A DNA stretch of 64,000 bases from CAKUFA01 sp963618735 (GTDB taxonomy: Bacteria; Bacillota; Clostridia; Christensenellales; Aristaeellaceae): the NCBI GenBank assembly GCA_963618735.1, contig CAVEUM010000010.1:1-64000 (forward strand), in the 5' to 3' direction. Under the pieces are notes generated by a model. The model saw only the letters and a program-made list of their open reading frames with translations, was not told where the DNA came from and did not search any database. Of this stretch, positions 7,658 through 16,759 are shown one piece after another. The number at the start of each line of letters is the position of its first letter. Position 1 is the stretch's first letter. The position numbers and the translations under genes were made by a program.

Positions 7658-8260
7658 ATGACGTCGGTAGGGAATATTACGTACCGTTCCGGTTCGCGTG
7701 CAAAGCTGAGCAGGAAGGACAGCTACGCAACGACCCGCAGAGGCGGTGCGTCTGCGAGCCGCATCAACGTCAGCGTTGACCGCGCGGATGACGCAACAGA
7801 CTGGTATGGCCGCGGTGCTCCTGGCGTGCTTGGCCTGGGCTTTTCAGGAACGCTGAATCAGCCAATTACGGACACAGCATCAATAGCGCCGCAGCGGGCA
7901 GTCAGCAAGCGGGGTGTCAGAAAGGACATCGGATACCTCGTCGTGATCTTGTTCTGCCTGGGACTGGCACTCTTGCTGTCCGGCGATGTGATGGCGCTGA
8001 ATAAGCAGCAGAAGTCCCTTAGCAATGTGAAGGTCAGCATTGAACGTCAGCAGGCGGAAAATGAAGCGCTGGCGGCTACTCTGGAAGAAAAAGCAAGCAG
8101 CATCAATGTGGGCTATCTGGCGGCACAGATGAATATGGTTCCTGCGAAGACTGTTGAGGTCATCACCGTGACATTGCCGACAACGAAATCCACTCAGATT
8201 GCATCTACAGAAGATGATGTGGTTGGCAGCGATCGACTGGCTGCTATTCTGGGACAGTAA
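7658..8260 (+). CDS. ftsL: FtsL-like septum formation protein
   Basis: 200 residues: a basic, polar cytoplasmic N-terminus (1-90), one membrane helix (about 91-108) and an extracytoplasmic coiled coil (about 113-150) with a short tail. This bitopic layout, and its place 6 bases after mraZ, match FtsL/DivIC-type proteins, which form a complex with FtsQ/DivIB at the septum. Primary sequence in this family is poorly conserved, so the call leans on topology and position. The N-terminus is longer than in most FtsL proteins. Confidence 0.75.
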   Translation: MTSVGNITYRSGSRAKLSRKDSYATTRRGGASASRINVSVDRADDATDWYGRGAPGVLGLGFSGTLNQPITDTASIAPQRAVSKRGVRKDIGYLVVILFCLGLALLLSGDVMALNKQQKSLSNVKVSIERQQAENEALAATLEEKASSINVGYLAAQMNMVPAKTVEVITVTLPTTKSTQIASTEDDVVGSDRLAAILGQ

Positions 8261-8275
8261 AGAAAAGCATAAAGC

Positions 8276-8320
8276 AAATTCGGCCGATGTCCATCGTGAT
8301 GATGTCACCGGCCGAAATTC
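8276..8320 (+). other. Imperfect hairpin after ftsL
   Basis: CGGCCG at 8281-8286 and again at 8309-8314 can pair, extended outward by A/T pairs with one mismatch. There is no T run after it, so it is not a typical terminator. The rest of 8261-8511 holds the promoter described next; no gene is visible. This is where rsmH and a septal PBP gene would often be. Confidence 0.35.
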
Positions 8321-8364
8321 ATAAGCCAAATGTACGTCAGGTACGAGCTTGTGCAGGCATGTAC

Positions 8365-8393
8365 TTGACGATTTTGCTGACAAGCGGTAAACT
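8365..8393 (+). promoter_or_regulatory. Probable sigma-A promoter for murE-mraY-murD
   Basis: TTGACG (8365-8370), 17-base spacer, TAAACT (8388-8393). The same TAAACT -10 hexamer, again with a 17-base spacer, occurs before the importer gene at 36247. A TACAAT at 8393-8398 would require a 22-base spacer. Confidence 0.6.
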
Positions 8394-8511
8394 ACAATAG
8401 GGCGGAGTATGCGAAGCTCTGCTTGTTGCGCATTGAAACAGATGCTTTGATTGCACGATAACGCTGTGCGTTAATCAATAAAGAAGGCCTGAATGAAAAG
8501 AGGAGAAGGCA

Positions 8512-9978
8512 ATGACGCTAAAGGAGCTCATTCAAGATATTCCTTATGTCATGGATACACGGGGCGACATGAATACGCCCATCGGGCAAATCACAGGCAA
8601 CAGCAGGGAAAAGACGGAAAACGGCCTGTTCTGCTGCTACGCGGGCGCTCGGTTTGATGCACACAGCTTTGCACCACAGGCTGTGGAAAACGGATGTACG
8701 GCTCTGCTGGTGGAGCGTTTTCTGCCTGAGCTGAATGTTCCGCAGGTGATGGTCAGCAACGGTCGTGCTGCTCTGGCACGGGTGGCCGCAGCATTTTATG
8801 GCCATCCTGCGAAAAACATGAAGCTGATCGGCATTACAGGCACCAAGGGCAAGACCACCACGAGCTACATGGTAAAGGCCATCTGTGAGCAGGCAGGCTA
8901 TCATTGCGGCCTGATTGGCACGACGGGCAACATGATTGGCCAGAAACTGCTGAAAAGCAACCTGACTACGCCTGACCCTATCGAGCTGCAGAAAACGCTG
9001 CGGATGATGGCAGACGACGGCGTGCAGGTGGTGAGCATGGAAGTTTCGGCACATGCTATTGACCAGTGCCGACTGGATGGCATGAGCTTTGAAGTGGGCT
9101 GCTATACCAATTTCAGCCAGGATCACCTGGATTATTTCCTCACCATGGAACATTATCTGGAAACGAAAATGCGCTTCTTCAAGGAAGGCATGGTGAAGAA
9201 TGCGGCCATCAATGCGGACGAGGAAACATCCGCATCACTGCTGGGAGAACTGCAAATTCCGCACATTACCTATGGCATTTGCGCGGAGGCAGATCTGTTC
9301 GCACGGGATATTGAGATCAACGAGGATGGCGTGAATTTCGAGGCACAACTGCAGGGCATGCACAATTTGCCGATTCATTTGCGGATGACGGGCATGTTCA
9401 ACATCTACAATGCCCTTGCTGCGGCTGGCTGCGCGATGATTCTCGGCATTTCTGCAGAGGATATCAAGGCTGGACTGGAGAGCGTGCAGAACGTTCCCGG
9501 CCGCATTGAGATGCTGGCAACGAACACACCGTATCGCGTGATTCTGGACTATGCACATTCACCGGACTCTTTGGAGAATATTCTGAAGACGGTGCGCGAA
9601 TTTACTCGCGGCCGCGTGATTGCTGTGTATGGCTGCGGCGGCGATCGGGATCACGGCAAGCGTCCTATCATGGGTGAAATCGGCGGCCGTCTGGCAGATT
9701 TGTGCATCCTGACCTCTGACAATCCCAGAACGGAAAATCCCATGGAGATTTTGTGCGCCATTGAGAAAGGCATTAAGCCCACAGGCAAGCCCTATGAGGT
9801 CATTGAAAATCGCCGTGAAGCGATTCGCCGCGCAATGCAGGTGGCGCGGGAAGGCGATATCATTGTCCTGGCTGGCAAGGGACACGAAACGTATCAGGAC
9901 ATCATGGGGGTAAAGAAGCCCTTTGATGAAAAGGTCGTTGTGCAGGAGCTGCTGCTGGAAATGCGCGGCGAAGCATAA
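8512..9978 (+). CDS. murE: UDP-N-acetylmuramoyl-tripeptide synthetase (meso-diaminopimelate type)
   Basis: 488 residues. A Mur ligase: N-terminal UDP-binding domain (about 1-100), central ATPase domain with P-loop GITGTKGKTTT (107-117), and C-terminal domain from about 330 with the DNPR motif (403-406). DNPR marks ligases that add meso-diaminopimelate to UDP-MurNAc-L-Ala-D-Glu; Lys-adding enzymes differ here. The start has AGAGGAG just upstream. Cytoplasmic peptidoglycan precursor synthesis. murF, which usually follows, is missing. Confidence 0.95.
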   Translation: MTLKELIQDIPYVMDTRGDMNTPIGQITGNSREKTENGLFCCYAGARFDAHSFAPQAVENGCTALLVERFLPELNVPQVMVSNGRAALARVAAAFYGHPAKNMKLIGITGTKGKTTTSYMVKAICEQAGYHCGLIGTTGNMIGQKLLKSNLTTPDPIELQKTLRMMADDGVQVVSMEVSAHAIDQCRLDGMSFEVGCYTNFSQDHLDYFLTMEHYLETKMRFFKEGMVKNAAINADEETSASLLGELQIPHITYGICAEADLFARDIEINEDGVNFEAQLQGMHNLPIHLRMTGMFNIYNALAAAGCAMILGISAEDIKAGLESVQNVPGRIEMLATNTPYRVILDYAHSPDSLENILKTVREFTRGRVIAVYGCGGDRDHGKRPIMGEIGGRLADLCILTSDNPRTENPMEILCAIEKGIKPTGKPYEVIENRREAIRRAMQVAREGDIIVLAGKGHETYQDIMGVKKPFDEKVVVQELLLEMRGEA

Positions 9979-10011
9979 AAAGCATCAACGGTGTTGGAGG
10001 CTGAGCATACC

Positions 10012-11043
10012 ATGTATAGGATGATCGGTTCATTGGTTCTGTCTTTGGTCATTGTGCTTGCAATCGGGCCGAAGTTTATTCCTTGGCTGAGAAAACTGAA
10101 GTTTGGGCAGACGATTTACGACCTTGGCCCGCAGGCACACAAGGCGAAGCAGGGCACACCGACCATGGGCGGCCTGATGACGGTGGTGGCGGTGGTTGTT
10201 GCAACGCTTCTGATGCATCCATCGGCGTGGTATGGCTGGCAGGACTTCATGCTGGCACTGCTGGCGGTGTCTCTGCTGAGCATGCTGGTGGGCTTTTTGG
10301 ACGACTACATTAAGGTTGCAAAAAAGCGCTCTTTGGGACTGACGGCGTGGCAGAAAATTGCCGGTCAGGTGCTGGTGGCAGTAGGCTTCTCTGTGTATTG
10401 CTATCTGCATCCGCAGGTTGGCTCGAAGATTCTGGTTCCCTTCCTGAATACGGAATGGGATTTGGGCATTTGGTACATTCCGCTGATGAGCCTCACTGTT
10501 ATCTTCATGGTGAACAGCGCCAACCTGCAGGATGGCCTGGATGGATTGCTGTCGAGCGTGAATTCGGTGGGCAGCGTAGGCTGGGCGGCTATGGCAGTGA
10601 CCATGCTGACGGCGGTTAGCGGAATGAACAACGCCATGTATAGCGACAACTACTACTCCGTGGGCATTTTCGCCCTGGCCATGAGCGGCGCATCCATGGG
10701 CTTCCTGCGTTTTAACTATTATCCTGCCAAGGTGTTCATGGGGGATACAGGCTCCATGTTCATCGGCGGCGCTACGGTTGGCATGGCCATGCTCATGCGC
10801 CAGCCGCTGATGCTGCTGCTGGTGGCATTCACCATGGTGATGTCCTCTGCCAGTGTCATCATTCAGCGCGCCTATTTCAAGGTGACCCATGGCAAGCGCA
10901 TTTTCAAGATGTCGCCCATTCATCATCATTTTGAACTCAGCGGCTATACGGAAACGCAGATTGATACCATGTATGCGGTGATTACGGGCGTTCTGTCCCT
11001 GGTTGCGGTTCTGTCCATGCATGCACTGCAGCTGGTGAAGTAA
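10012..11043 (+). CDS. mraY: Phospho-N-acetylmuramoyl-pentapeptide-transferase
   Basis: 343 residues from ATG 10012, preceded by TTGGAGG; an in-frame GTG at 9991 lies before that site. A polytopic membrane enzyme with about ten helices that makes lipid I from UDP-MurNAc-pentapeptide and undecaprenyl phosphate. Family motifs seen: KQGTPTMGG near the N-terminus, GFLDDYIK near residue 100, NLQDGLDGL near 170, FMGDTGSM near 240 and PIHHHFE near 300, the last being the typical His cluster. It follows murE by 33 bases and precedes murD. Confidence 0.97.
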   Translation: MYRMIGSLVLSLVIVLAIGPKFIPWLRKLKFGQTIYDLGPQAHKAKQGTPTMGGLMTVVAVVVATLLMHPSAWYGWQDFMLALLAVSLLSMLVGFLDDYIKVAKKRSLGLTAWQKIAGQVLVAVGFSVYCYLHPQVGSKILVPFLNTEWDLGIWYIPLMSLTVIFMVNSANLQDGLDGLLSSVNSVGSVGWAAMAVTMLTAVSGMNNAMYSDNYYSVGIFALAMSGASMGFLRFNYYPAKVFMGDTGSMFIGGATVGMAMLMRQPLMLLLVAFTMVMSSASVIIQRAYFKVTHGKRIFKMSPIHHHFELSGYTETQIDTMYAVITGVLSLVAVLSMHALQLVK

Positions 11044-11074
11044 GCCGATGCCTTGAGGAAGGAACGTGTTTACC

Positions 11075-12442
11075 ATGAATTATGAAGGTAAAAAGGTACT
11101 GGTTGTGGGCATGGCTCGCAGCGGCGTGGCAGCGGCTCAGCTGCTTGTTAAGCACGGCGCGGTGGTGACGGTGAACGACAGCAAGACTCGCGAACAGCTG
11201 GGCGATGTACTGCAGCCGCTGGAAAAGCTACCGATTCACTGGGCTTTGGGCTGCCCTGCAATGGAAGCATTGTCTGGTCAGAATGTGCTGGTAATCAGCC
11301 CCGGCATTCCGGATAGCGTACCTTTCGTGAAAAAAGCGAAGGAAAGCGGTATGTATGTCATTGGCGAGGTGGAGCTGGCTTATCAGCTGACCCCTGGCCA
11401 GATGGTGGCTGTTACAGGCACAAACGGCAAAACGACCACTGTTTCTCTGCTGGGCGAAATCTTTGTGAATGCGGGCAAAACGACCCATGTGGTGGGCAAT
11501 ATCGGCTATCCTTATTCACTGGCAGGCCTAACCAGTAAGCCGGAGGACGCCATTGTCTGCGAAATTTCGTCCTTCCAGATGGAAACGGCGGACACCTTCC
11601 ATCCCAGGGTTGCAGCGCTGCTGAACATCACGGAGGATCATCTGAATCGTCATGGCGATATGACGACCTACACGGCCATGAAAATGCGCATTTTCCGCCG
11701 CCAGACGGAAGAGGATTACGCCGTTTTCAATGATGATGATCCTGCTTTGAAACCGCTTATTCCGCAGGTGAAGAGTCATGTGCTGCTCTTTTCTCGCAAG
11801 CATGAGGTGGCAGAAGGCGCCTTTGTACGTGACGGCAAGATGATCTTCCGCCTGAACGGACAGGAAGAAACCATCTGCGATGTGGCGGAGATTTACATTC
11901 CGGGCCCGCACAATTTGGAAAATGCGCTGGCTGCCGCTTGCGTGGCTGCGGCCATGGGCGTTTCTGCCGAAGTGATTCGCCACAGCCTGCGCACCTTTGT
12001 GGGCGTGGAGCACCGCATTGAATTTGTTCGCGAGCTGGAGGGTGTGCGCTACATCAATGACAGCAAGGGAACGAACGTGGACTCCACCATCAAAGCCGTG
12101 CAGACCATGACGCGGCCAACGGCCATCATTCTGGGCGGCTATGACAAGCATTGCGACTTTACGCCCATGGTGAAGGAAATGCTGGCTTCGCCTATGATGC
12201 GCGAGGCTGTGCTGATTGGCGATACGGCCAATCAGATTGAGGCGACCTTGCGCAGGGAAGGCTACCCGGATGCAAGCATCCATCGTGCACAAACGCTGAA
12301 GGATGCCGTCAATCAGTGCAGAGCTCTTGCAAGTGACGGCTGGAATGTGCTGCTGTCGCCTGCCTGTGCAAGCTTTGATATGTTCTCGGATTATGAAGCC
12401 CGCGGACGAATCTTCAAGGAGATTGTTGCCGAGCTAAAGTGA
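11075..12442 (+). CDS. murD: UDP-N-acetylmuramoylalanine--D-glutamate ligase
   Basis: 455 residues from ATG 11075, 11 bases after GAGGAAGGA; an upstream GTG at 11066 is too close to that site. N-terminal Rossmann-like UMA-binding domain (KVLVVGMARSG), central ATPase domain with VTGTNGKTTT, and C-terminal ligase domain with NDSKGTN. It adds D-Glu to UDP-MurNAc-L-Ala in the cytoplasm. In many clusters ftsW, murG and murC follow; here a terminator-like hairpin and ftsQ come next. Confidence 0.96.
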   Translation: MNYEGKKVLVVGMARSGVAAAQLLVKHGAVVTVNDSKTREQLGDVLQPLEKLPIHWALGCPAMEALSGQNVLVISPGIPDSVPFVKKAKESGMYVIGEVELAYQLTPGQMVAVTGTNGKTTTVSLLGEIFVNAGKTTHVVGNIGYPYSLAGLTSKPEDAIVCEISSFQMETADTFHPRVAALLNITEDHLNRHGDMTTYTAMKMRIFRRQTEEDYAVFNDDDPALKPLIPQVKSHVLLFSRKHEVAEGAFVRDGKMIFRLNGQEETICDVAEIYIPGPHNLENALAAACVAAAMGVSAEVIRHSLRTFVGVEHRIEFVRELEGVRYINDSKGTNVDSTIKAVQTMTRPTAIILGGYDKHCDFTPMVKEMLASPMMREAVLIGDTANQIEATLRREGYPDASIHRAQTLKDAVNQCRALASDGWNVLLSPACASFDMFSDYEARGRIFKEIVAELK

Positions 12443-12480
12443 TCACGAGATGTGGGATGCGGCGAAACAGGAATGAACCG

Positions 12481-12521
12481 AGGCCCCACCGGTGATCAAG
12501 CATCGGCGGGGCTTTGCTTTT
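12481..12521 (+). terminator. Terminator or attenuator between murD and ftsQ
   Basis: Arms 12481-12494 and 12501-12514 pair with one A-C mismatch and two G-U pairs around ATCAAG, followed by TTGCTTTT. Because the next gene starts 28 bases on without an obvious promoter, read-through probably feeds ftsQ. Confidence 0.7.
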
Positions 12522-12549
12522 GATGATACGGGAGAAAGGAGGCGAGCCT

Positions 12550-13836
12550 ATGCAGAATGGTCCGTACGAGCGCGGAGACGGGAATACCACAAGACAAACA
12601 CGCCGCCCTGTGCAGGATGATACCAGCATGGTTCGCCCTCCTGTGGGACGATCCTCACGCACATCGCAGCAGCGTCCGTACACATCGACGGGAAACACGC
12701 AGCCGCAGAATGTCTATGGTTCCCAAACGGCACCTTATGGACAAACGATGCCGCAGGGCTATCGGGGAAATACGGCACCACAGAACTTTGGCGAGGGATC
12801 CTATCAAGTGCCGCAGCAGTCTGCCCCCGTGCAGCCGCCCATGCAGCAGGGGTACACAGAATATCAGAATGGAGCCTACCAGCAGTCTGCACCCTATGCG
12901 CCGCATCAGACAGGCGGGGTGCCCGTGCAGCCTTCTGCACCGTACGTTCCTGTGCAGGAGGATACAAGCTCGTACCGCGCTGAAATTGACCCGTTCGGCG
13001 AACCCGGCGTGGATCCTGAGCTGAAAAAGCAGCGCAGCAAGAATCTGACCAGAAAGAAAGGCGGATTCTGGGAGGCAACACCGGAGGAGAAGGCACGACG
13101 GTCAAGACGAACAGCGCGGATCGTTGCAGCAGTGGTGCTGTGCGTGGTGATTGCGTGTGCCGTAATGTATTACGGGGTGCTTCGCGTCCGCACGATTCAG
13201 GTGGTGGGAAATAGCCAGGTTTCCGCAGAAGCGGTCATCAACCTGTCCGGCGTGAAGATCGGCGACAGCACCTTAAGGATCGATACGGACGAGGCAAAGC
13301 GGCTCATTAACAGCAATCGCTACCTGGTGTTTCAAAGCATCGACTGCGAATTGCCGGGCACGGTGACGATTCACGTGAAGGAGCGCACAGCCGCGGCAGT
13401 GATGAACTATTGCGGCATCAATTACACCATTGACCATAAGGGCATGGTGCTGGAGGAATCCGAGGATGTGTCGGCAACCTCCGGTCTGCCGCTGATTAGC
13501 GGCATGGACATCAGCGGTCAGTTTGGGTGCGTGGTGGGGCGCGTTATCACGGTATCGAACAGCGCTCAATTGGTGACCATGAAGGAAATTCTGGTAGAGA
13601 TGAAGGTTCTCAAGGCAGAAGGCGAGATCACCAAAATCAAAATGTCTGACCTGAGCCACATTCTGCTGGAGACCAAAGAAGGCTACTCTGTGAGCCTTGG
13701 AAACAACAGCAACATCCATGCAAAGCTGAAGTCCATGCTGGCCATCAAGGACAAGCTGAACAGCATGGAAACAGGCAGCGGCACCATCGACGTGTCTGAA
13801 CCTGAATCGCCCACATTCCTGCCGGAATCGGAGTGA
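12550..13836 (+). CDS. ftsQ: Cell division protein FtsQ/DivIB with long Q/P/Y-rich N-terminus
   Basis: 428 residues from ATG 12550, chosen because AAAGGAGG lies just upstream; a TTG at 12514 precedes that site and falls in the hairpin. The first about 170 residues are a low-complexity cytoplasmic segment rich in Gln, Pro, Tyr and Gly. A basic patch leads into one membrane helix (about 191-210), then a POTRA domain (about 213-282) that begins with IQVVGNSQVS, and an FtsQ/DivIB beta domain. It recruits and regulates late septal proteins with FtsL. The N-terminal tail is far longer than in most FtsQ proteins and resembles the FtsZ linker in composition. Confidence 0.88.
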   Translation: MQNGPYERGDGNTTRQTRRPVQDDTSMVRPPVGRSSRTSQQRPYTSTGNTQPQNVYGSQTAPYGQTMPQGYRGNTAPQNFGEGSYQVPQQSAPVQPPMQQGYTEYQNGAYQQSAPYAPHQTGGVPVQPSAPYVPVQEDTSSYRAEIDPFGEPGVDPELKKQRSKNLTRKKGGFWEATPEEKARRSRRTARIVAAVVLCVVIACAVMYYGVLRVRTIQVVGNSQVSAEAVINLSGVKIGDSTLRIDTDEAKRLINSNRYLVFQSIDCELPGTVTIHVKERTAAAVMNYCGINYTIDHKGMVLEESEDVSATSGLPLISGMDISGQFGCVVGRVITVSNSAQLVTMKEILVEMKVLKAEGEITKIKMSDLSHILLETKEGYSVSLGNNSNIHAKLKSMLAIKDKLNSMETGSGTIDVSEPESPTFLPESE

Positions 13837-13892
13837 ATTGCCCCAAAGTTGTGGCCAAAGTATGAAAAACATTGGCAAAGCGTGTAAAACGC

Positions 13893-13921
13893 TTGCAATT
13901 CCATGGCGAAACGGGTATAAT
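13893..13921 (+). promoter_or_regulatory. Promoter P1 for ftsA-ftsZ
   Basis: TTGCAA (13893-13898), 17-base spacer, consensus TATAAT (13916-13921). Gives a leader of about 145 bases to the ftsA start. Confidence 0.85.
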
Positions 13922-14009
13922 GACAATGATATACTGGATGGATTAGCTGTGCAGTTCTACGGAGCAGCACACCCGCCGAAGAAACTTCTTCTCAATGGGA
14001 CGGTATTTG

Positions 14010-14018
14010 TGATATAAT
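14010..14018 (+). promoter_or_regulatory. Promoter P2 for ftsA-ftsZ (extended -10)
   Basis: TGATATAAT: consensus TATAAT (14013-14018) with the TG of an extended -10. The -35 is weak (TTCTCA at 13989-13994, 18-base spacer). The ATG overlapping this -10 at 14017 is therefore not the ftsA start. Confidence 0.65.
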
Positions 14019-14073
14019 GTCCCGAGGACGTTTTCCATCGACGTTCCCGAGAAACAGGGGGTATGAAAGAACT

Positions 14074-15267
14074 ATGAAGACCACGGTTGCGGCCATCGAC
14101 TTTGGCACAAGCAAGATCGTTACCCTGGTCGCGGAAAATAGCGGCTCCCAGCGGTGTGACATCGTCGGCGCGGGCATTGCTGCCTATGATGGCTATCTGG
14201 AGGAAGGGTGGAACAACCCCGGCGCACTGGACGAGGCAATCCGCCAGTCCATTTCCGAGGCAGAAAGCCAGAGCCACCGCAAGATTCATGAAATCAATGT
14301 TGGTGTTCCCGGCGCATTCACCCGTGTGTACGCCACGGAAGCCAGCATTAGCTTGAAGGGCACGGATCCCAGCGTTACCGCGAATGATGTTAAGAACATT
14401 TTCAAGCAGGCAGCCGATAACCTGAATAAGCTGCCGGGCATCGTGGTGCATTCCAGTCCCGCATGGTTTATGGTGGACGACGGCAAGAAGACGCTGGAGC
14501 CTGTCGGACTGAAGGGCCGCGAGCTTCGGGCACTGGTGTCCTTTGTGGTTGCTAATCAGTTCTTTGTGGATGAGATCCAGAATCGGTTGGAAAACATGGG
14601 CGTTGAGCCCAGCGGTTTCTTCTCGACACCCGCAGGCGAGGCGATGCTTTACCTGCCCGAGGAGGATCGTGACCGCACGGCAGAGCTCATCGATATTGGC
14701 TATCTGAATACGGAGGTCATGGTGGTGGAAGGCGATGCAATGATCTTCCATCAGACCATTGAGATCGGCGGCGGCTACATTGCTGCGGATCTGGCCGAAG
14801 GCTTGGAGATTTCCCTGCAGGCTGCTGAGGCAATCAAGCGTCAGTATGTGTTTGGCGTTGCAGCACCGGATACTACCTATGACGTAGCCGGCGGCGAAGG
14901 TCAGAAGCCAATGACATTTACCCGCGAGCAGGTGGGCGAGATTATCGAAGCCCGCGTGGATGAAATCGCAGAAGAGGTTAAGAAAGCCGTGGATGAGAGC
15001 GGCGTGAAGCTCGGCAACTGGAGCAATATCTACCTGACCGGCGGCGGACTTTCCTTCAACCGGGGCGGCAGAGATTACCTCTCCGGCAAGCTGGAGCGCA
15101 CCGTGCGTGATACGCCGAAGCGCACGACCAAGCTGAACAGCCATGCCTTCTCCAGCACGCTTGGTTTGATGGATCTGATCATCAGCACCATTGAGCAGCA
15201 GCGCCAGCCGTCTGAGGGCATTAAGGGCAAGGTGCAGGATTTCTTCCGCAGCTTGCTGGGCGGCTAA
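14074..15267 (+). CDS. ftsA: Cell division protein FtsA
   Basis: 397 residues from ATG 14074; upstream in-frame ATG 14017 sits inside a promoter -10 and would add 19 residues before the conserved VAAIDFGTSKIV. The actin-like fold is shown by that phosphate-1 motif, a phosphate-2 region around DIGYLNTEVMVV, IEIGGGYI and a GGG adenosine loop (LTGGGLSF). The C-terminus IKGKVQDFFRSLLGG is an amphipathic helix of the kind that tethers FtsA to the membrane. It links FtsZ filaments to the membrane. Followed 48 bases later by ftsZ, under two promoters of its own. Confidence 0.93.
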   Translation: MKTTVAAIDFGTSKIVTLVAENSGSQRCDIVGAGIAAYDGYLEEGWNNPGALDEAIRQSISEAESQSHRKIHEINVGVPGAFTRVYATEASISLKGTDPSVTANDVKNIFKQAADNLNKLPGIVVHSSPAWFMVDDGKKTLEPVGLKGRELRALVSFVVANQFFVDEIQNRLENMGVEPSGFFSTPAGEAMLYLPEEDRDRTAELIDIGYLNTEVMVVEGDAMIFHQTIEIGGGYIAADLAEGLEISLQAAEAIKRQYVFGVAAPDTTYDVAGGEGQKPMTFTREQVGEIIEARVDEIAEEVKKAVDESGVKLGNWSNIYLTGGGLSFNRGGRDYLSGKLERTVRDTPKRTTKLNSHAFSSTLGLMDLIISTIEQQRQPSEGIKGKVQDFFRSLLGG

Positions 15268-15315
15268 CAGATTGTCATACAGAAATTTTTCGCATAGAAG
15301 TCAGGGGGATGAAAC

Positions 15316-16749
15316 GTGATCGAGTTTCAGAAGGATGACCAGACAAGCTTCGCTTCTATCAAGGTCGTAGGCTGCGGCGGCGGCGGCAACAATGCTGTGA
15401 ACCGCATGGTGGATGCAGGCCTGCGTGGCGTGGAGTTTATTTCTATTAACACGGATCGTCAGGCACTGGCGCTGTCCAATGCACAGACGAAGATCCAGAT
15501 TGGCGAAAAGCTGACCAAGGGACTGGGCGCAGGCGCTGTTCCTGAGGTGGGTCGCCGTGCAGCGGAAGAAAGCCGCGAAGAGATCGCTCAGGCACTGAAG
15601 GGCGCGGATCTGGTATTCGTGACGGCAGGCATGGGCGGCGGCACGGGCACTGGTGCAGCTCCGATTGTGGCGGAAATCGCACGGGATATCGGCGCACTGA
15701 CCATTTCTGTGGTCACCAAACCCTTTGCCTTTGAAGGCAAGCAGCGCATGAAGAATGCCGAAATGGGCATTGCTGATCTGAAGCAGCGCGTGGATACGCT
15801 GGTGGTTATCCCCAATGATCGCCTTTTGCAGGTTGTCAGCAAGGGAACGACCATGCTGGAAGCCTTCCGCATTGCGGATGATGTGCTCCGTCAGGGCATT
15901 CAGGGCATCAGTGACTTGATCGCTGTGCCTGCCCTCATTAACCTGGACTTTGCTGACGTGAAGACCGTCATGGAATCTGGCGGCATGGCTCACATGGGCA
16001 TTGGCGTTGGCAAGGGCGAAAACCGCATGGTGGAAGCCGCCAAGAACGCAATTTCTTCTCCTCTGCTGGAGACGAACATCGATGGCGCCCGCGCTGTGCT
16101 GATTAACATCACTGGCGGCGAGGATATCAGCATTATCGATATCAACGAAGCTGCAAACCTGGTGATGCAGGCCGCTGACCCTGAGGCAAACATCATCTTC
16201 GGTGCCGGCATTGACGAGAACATGGGCGATGAGGTGCGTATCACCGTCATTGCTACCGGCTTTGAAAAGACGCCTTTCCCGCCGAAGGAGCCCGCAAAGT
16301 CCGCCCGTGAGCAGGAGAAGGAACGTCTCTTCGGCTCCGGATACGGCACTGGCATGGGTGGATATGGATATGCCTCCTACAGCCGTCCCGCGACCCCTGC
16401 CGCAAATGATTACGAAGCTTCCGGCAGCGATGCGGAAGAAATTCCTGAGTTTGTGAACAGCGCTCGTCCCGCACCTATGGGTGTGCCGACTCCTGCCGCT
16501 GGCTATCAGACCGGCTTCGGCTACAGCATGCCTCAGCAGAATGCACAGCAGCAGCCGATGGGATATGGCAATACTCAGCAGCCTTTGTTCAATAAGCAGC
16601 CTCAGCAGCCTTACGCTTCTCAGTTCGGCAATACGACGATGAATGCGCCGATTGCAGAGAGTGCGCCTCAGCAGCAGACCCCTCCTCAGCCCTCCAGCAT
16701 GGAGAAGGATGACCGTGGCGTGCCTGCCTTCCTGCGTCGGAAAAAGTAA
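15316..16749 (+). CDS. ftsZ: Cell division protein FtsZ
   Basis: 477 residues from GTG 15316, with CAGGGGGA about 7 bases upstream. Tubulin-like GTPase that forms the Z ring. Seen: VVGCGGGGNNAVNRM, the tubulin signature GGGTGTGAAP near residue 110, and NLDFADVKTVM. The GTPase core ends near residue 320. A long linker (about 330-460) is rich in Gln, Pro, Tyr, Ser and Gly, and the protein ends with the conserved tail DRGVPAFLRRKK that binds FtsA. Last gene of this cluster; a bidirectional terminator follows. Confidence 0.98.
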   Translation: MIEFQKDDQTSFASIKVVGCGGGGNNAVNRMVDAGLRGVEFISINTDRQALALSNAQTKIQIGEKLTKGLGAGAVPEVGRRAAEESREEIAQALKGADLVFVTAGMGGGTGTGAAPIVAEIARDIGALTISVVTKPFAFEGKQRMKNAEMGIADLKQRVDTLVVIPNDRLLQVVSKGTTMLEAFRIADDVLRQGIQGISDLIAVPALINLDFADVKTVMESGGMAHMGIGVGKGENRMVEAAKNAISSPLLETNIDGARAVLINITGGEDISIIDINEAANLVMQAADPEANIIFGAGIDENMGDEVRITVIATGFEKTPFPPKEPAKSAREQEKERLFGSGYGTGMGGYGYASYSRPATPAANDYEASGSDAEEIPEFVNSARPAPMGVPTPAAGYQTGFGYSMPQQNAQQQPMGYGNTQQPLFNKQPQQPYASQFGNTTMNAPIAESAPQQQTPPQPSSMEKDDRGVPAFLRRKK

Positions 16750-16759
16750 GACATAGATA

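Noticed and set aside
8281..8314. CGGCCG repeats after ftsL as a terminator
   Set aside because: The stem is interrupted and no T run follows on either strand.
14017..14073. Upstream ATG start for ftsA at 14017
   Set aside because: It overlaps the -10 of promoter P2 and adds residues before the conserved N-terminus; ATG 14074 fits the family.
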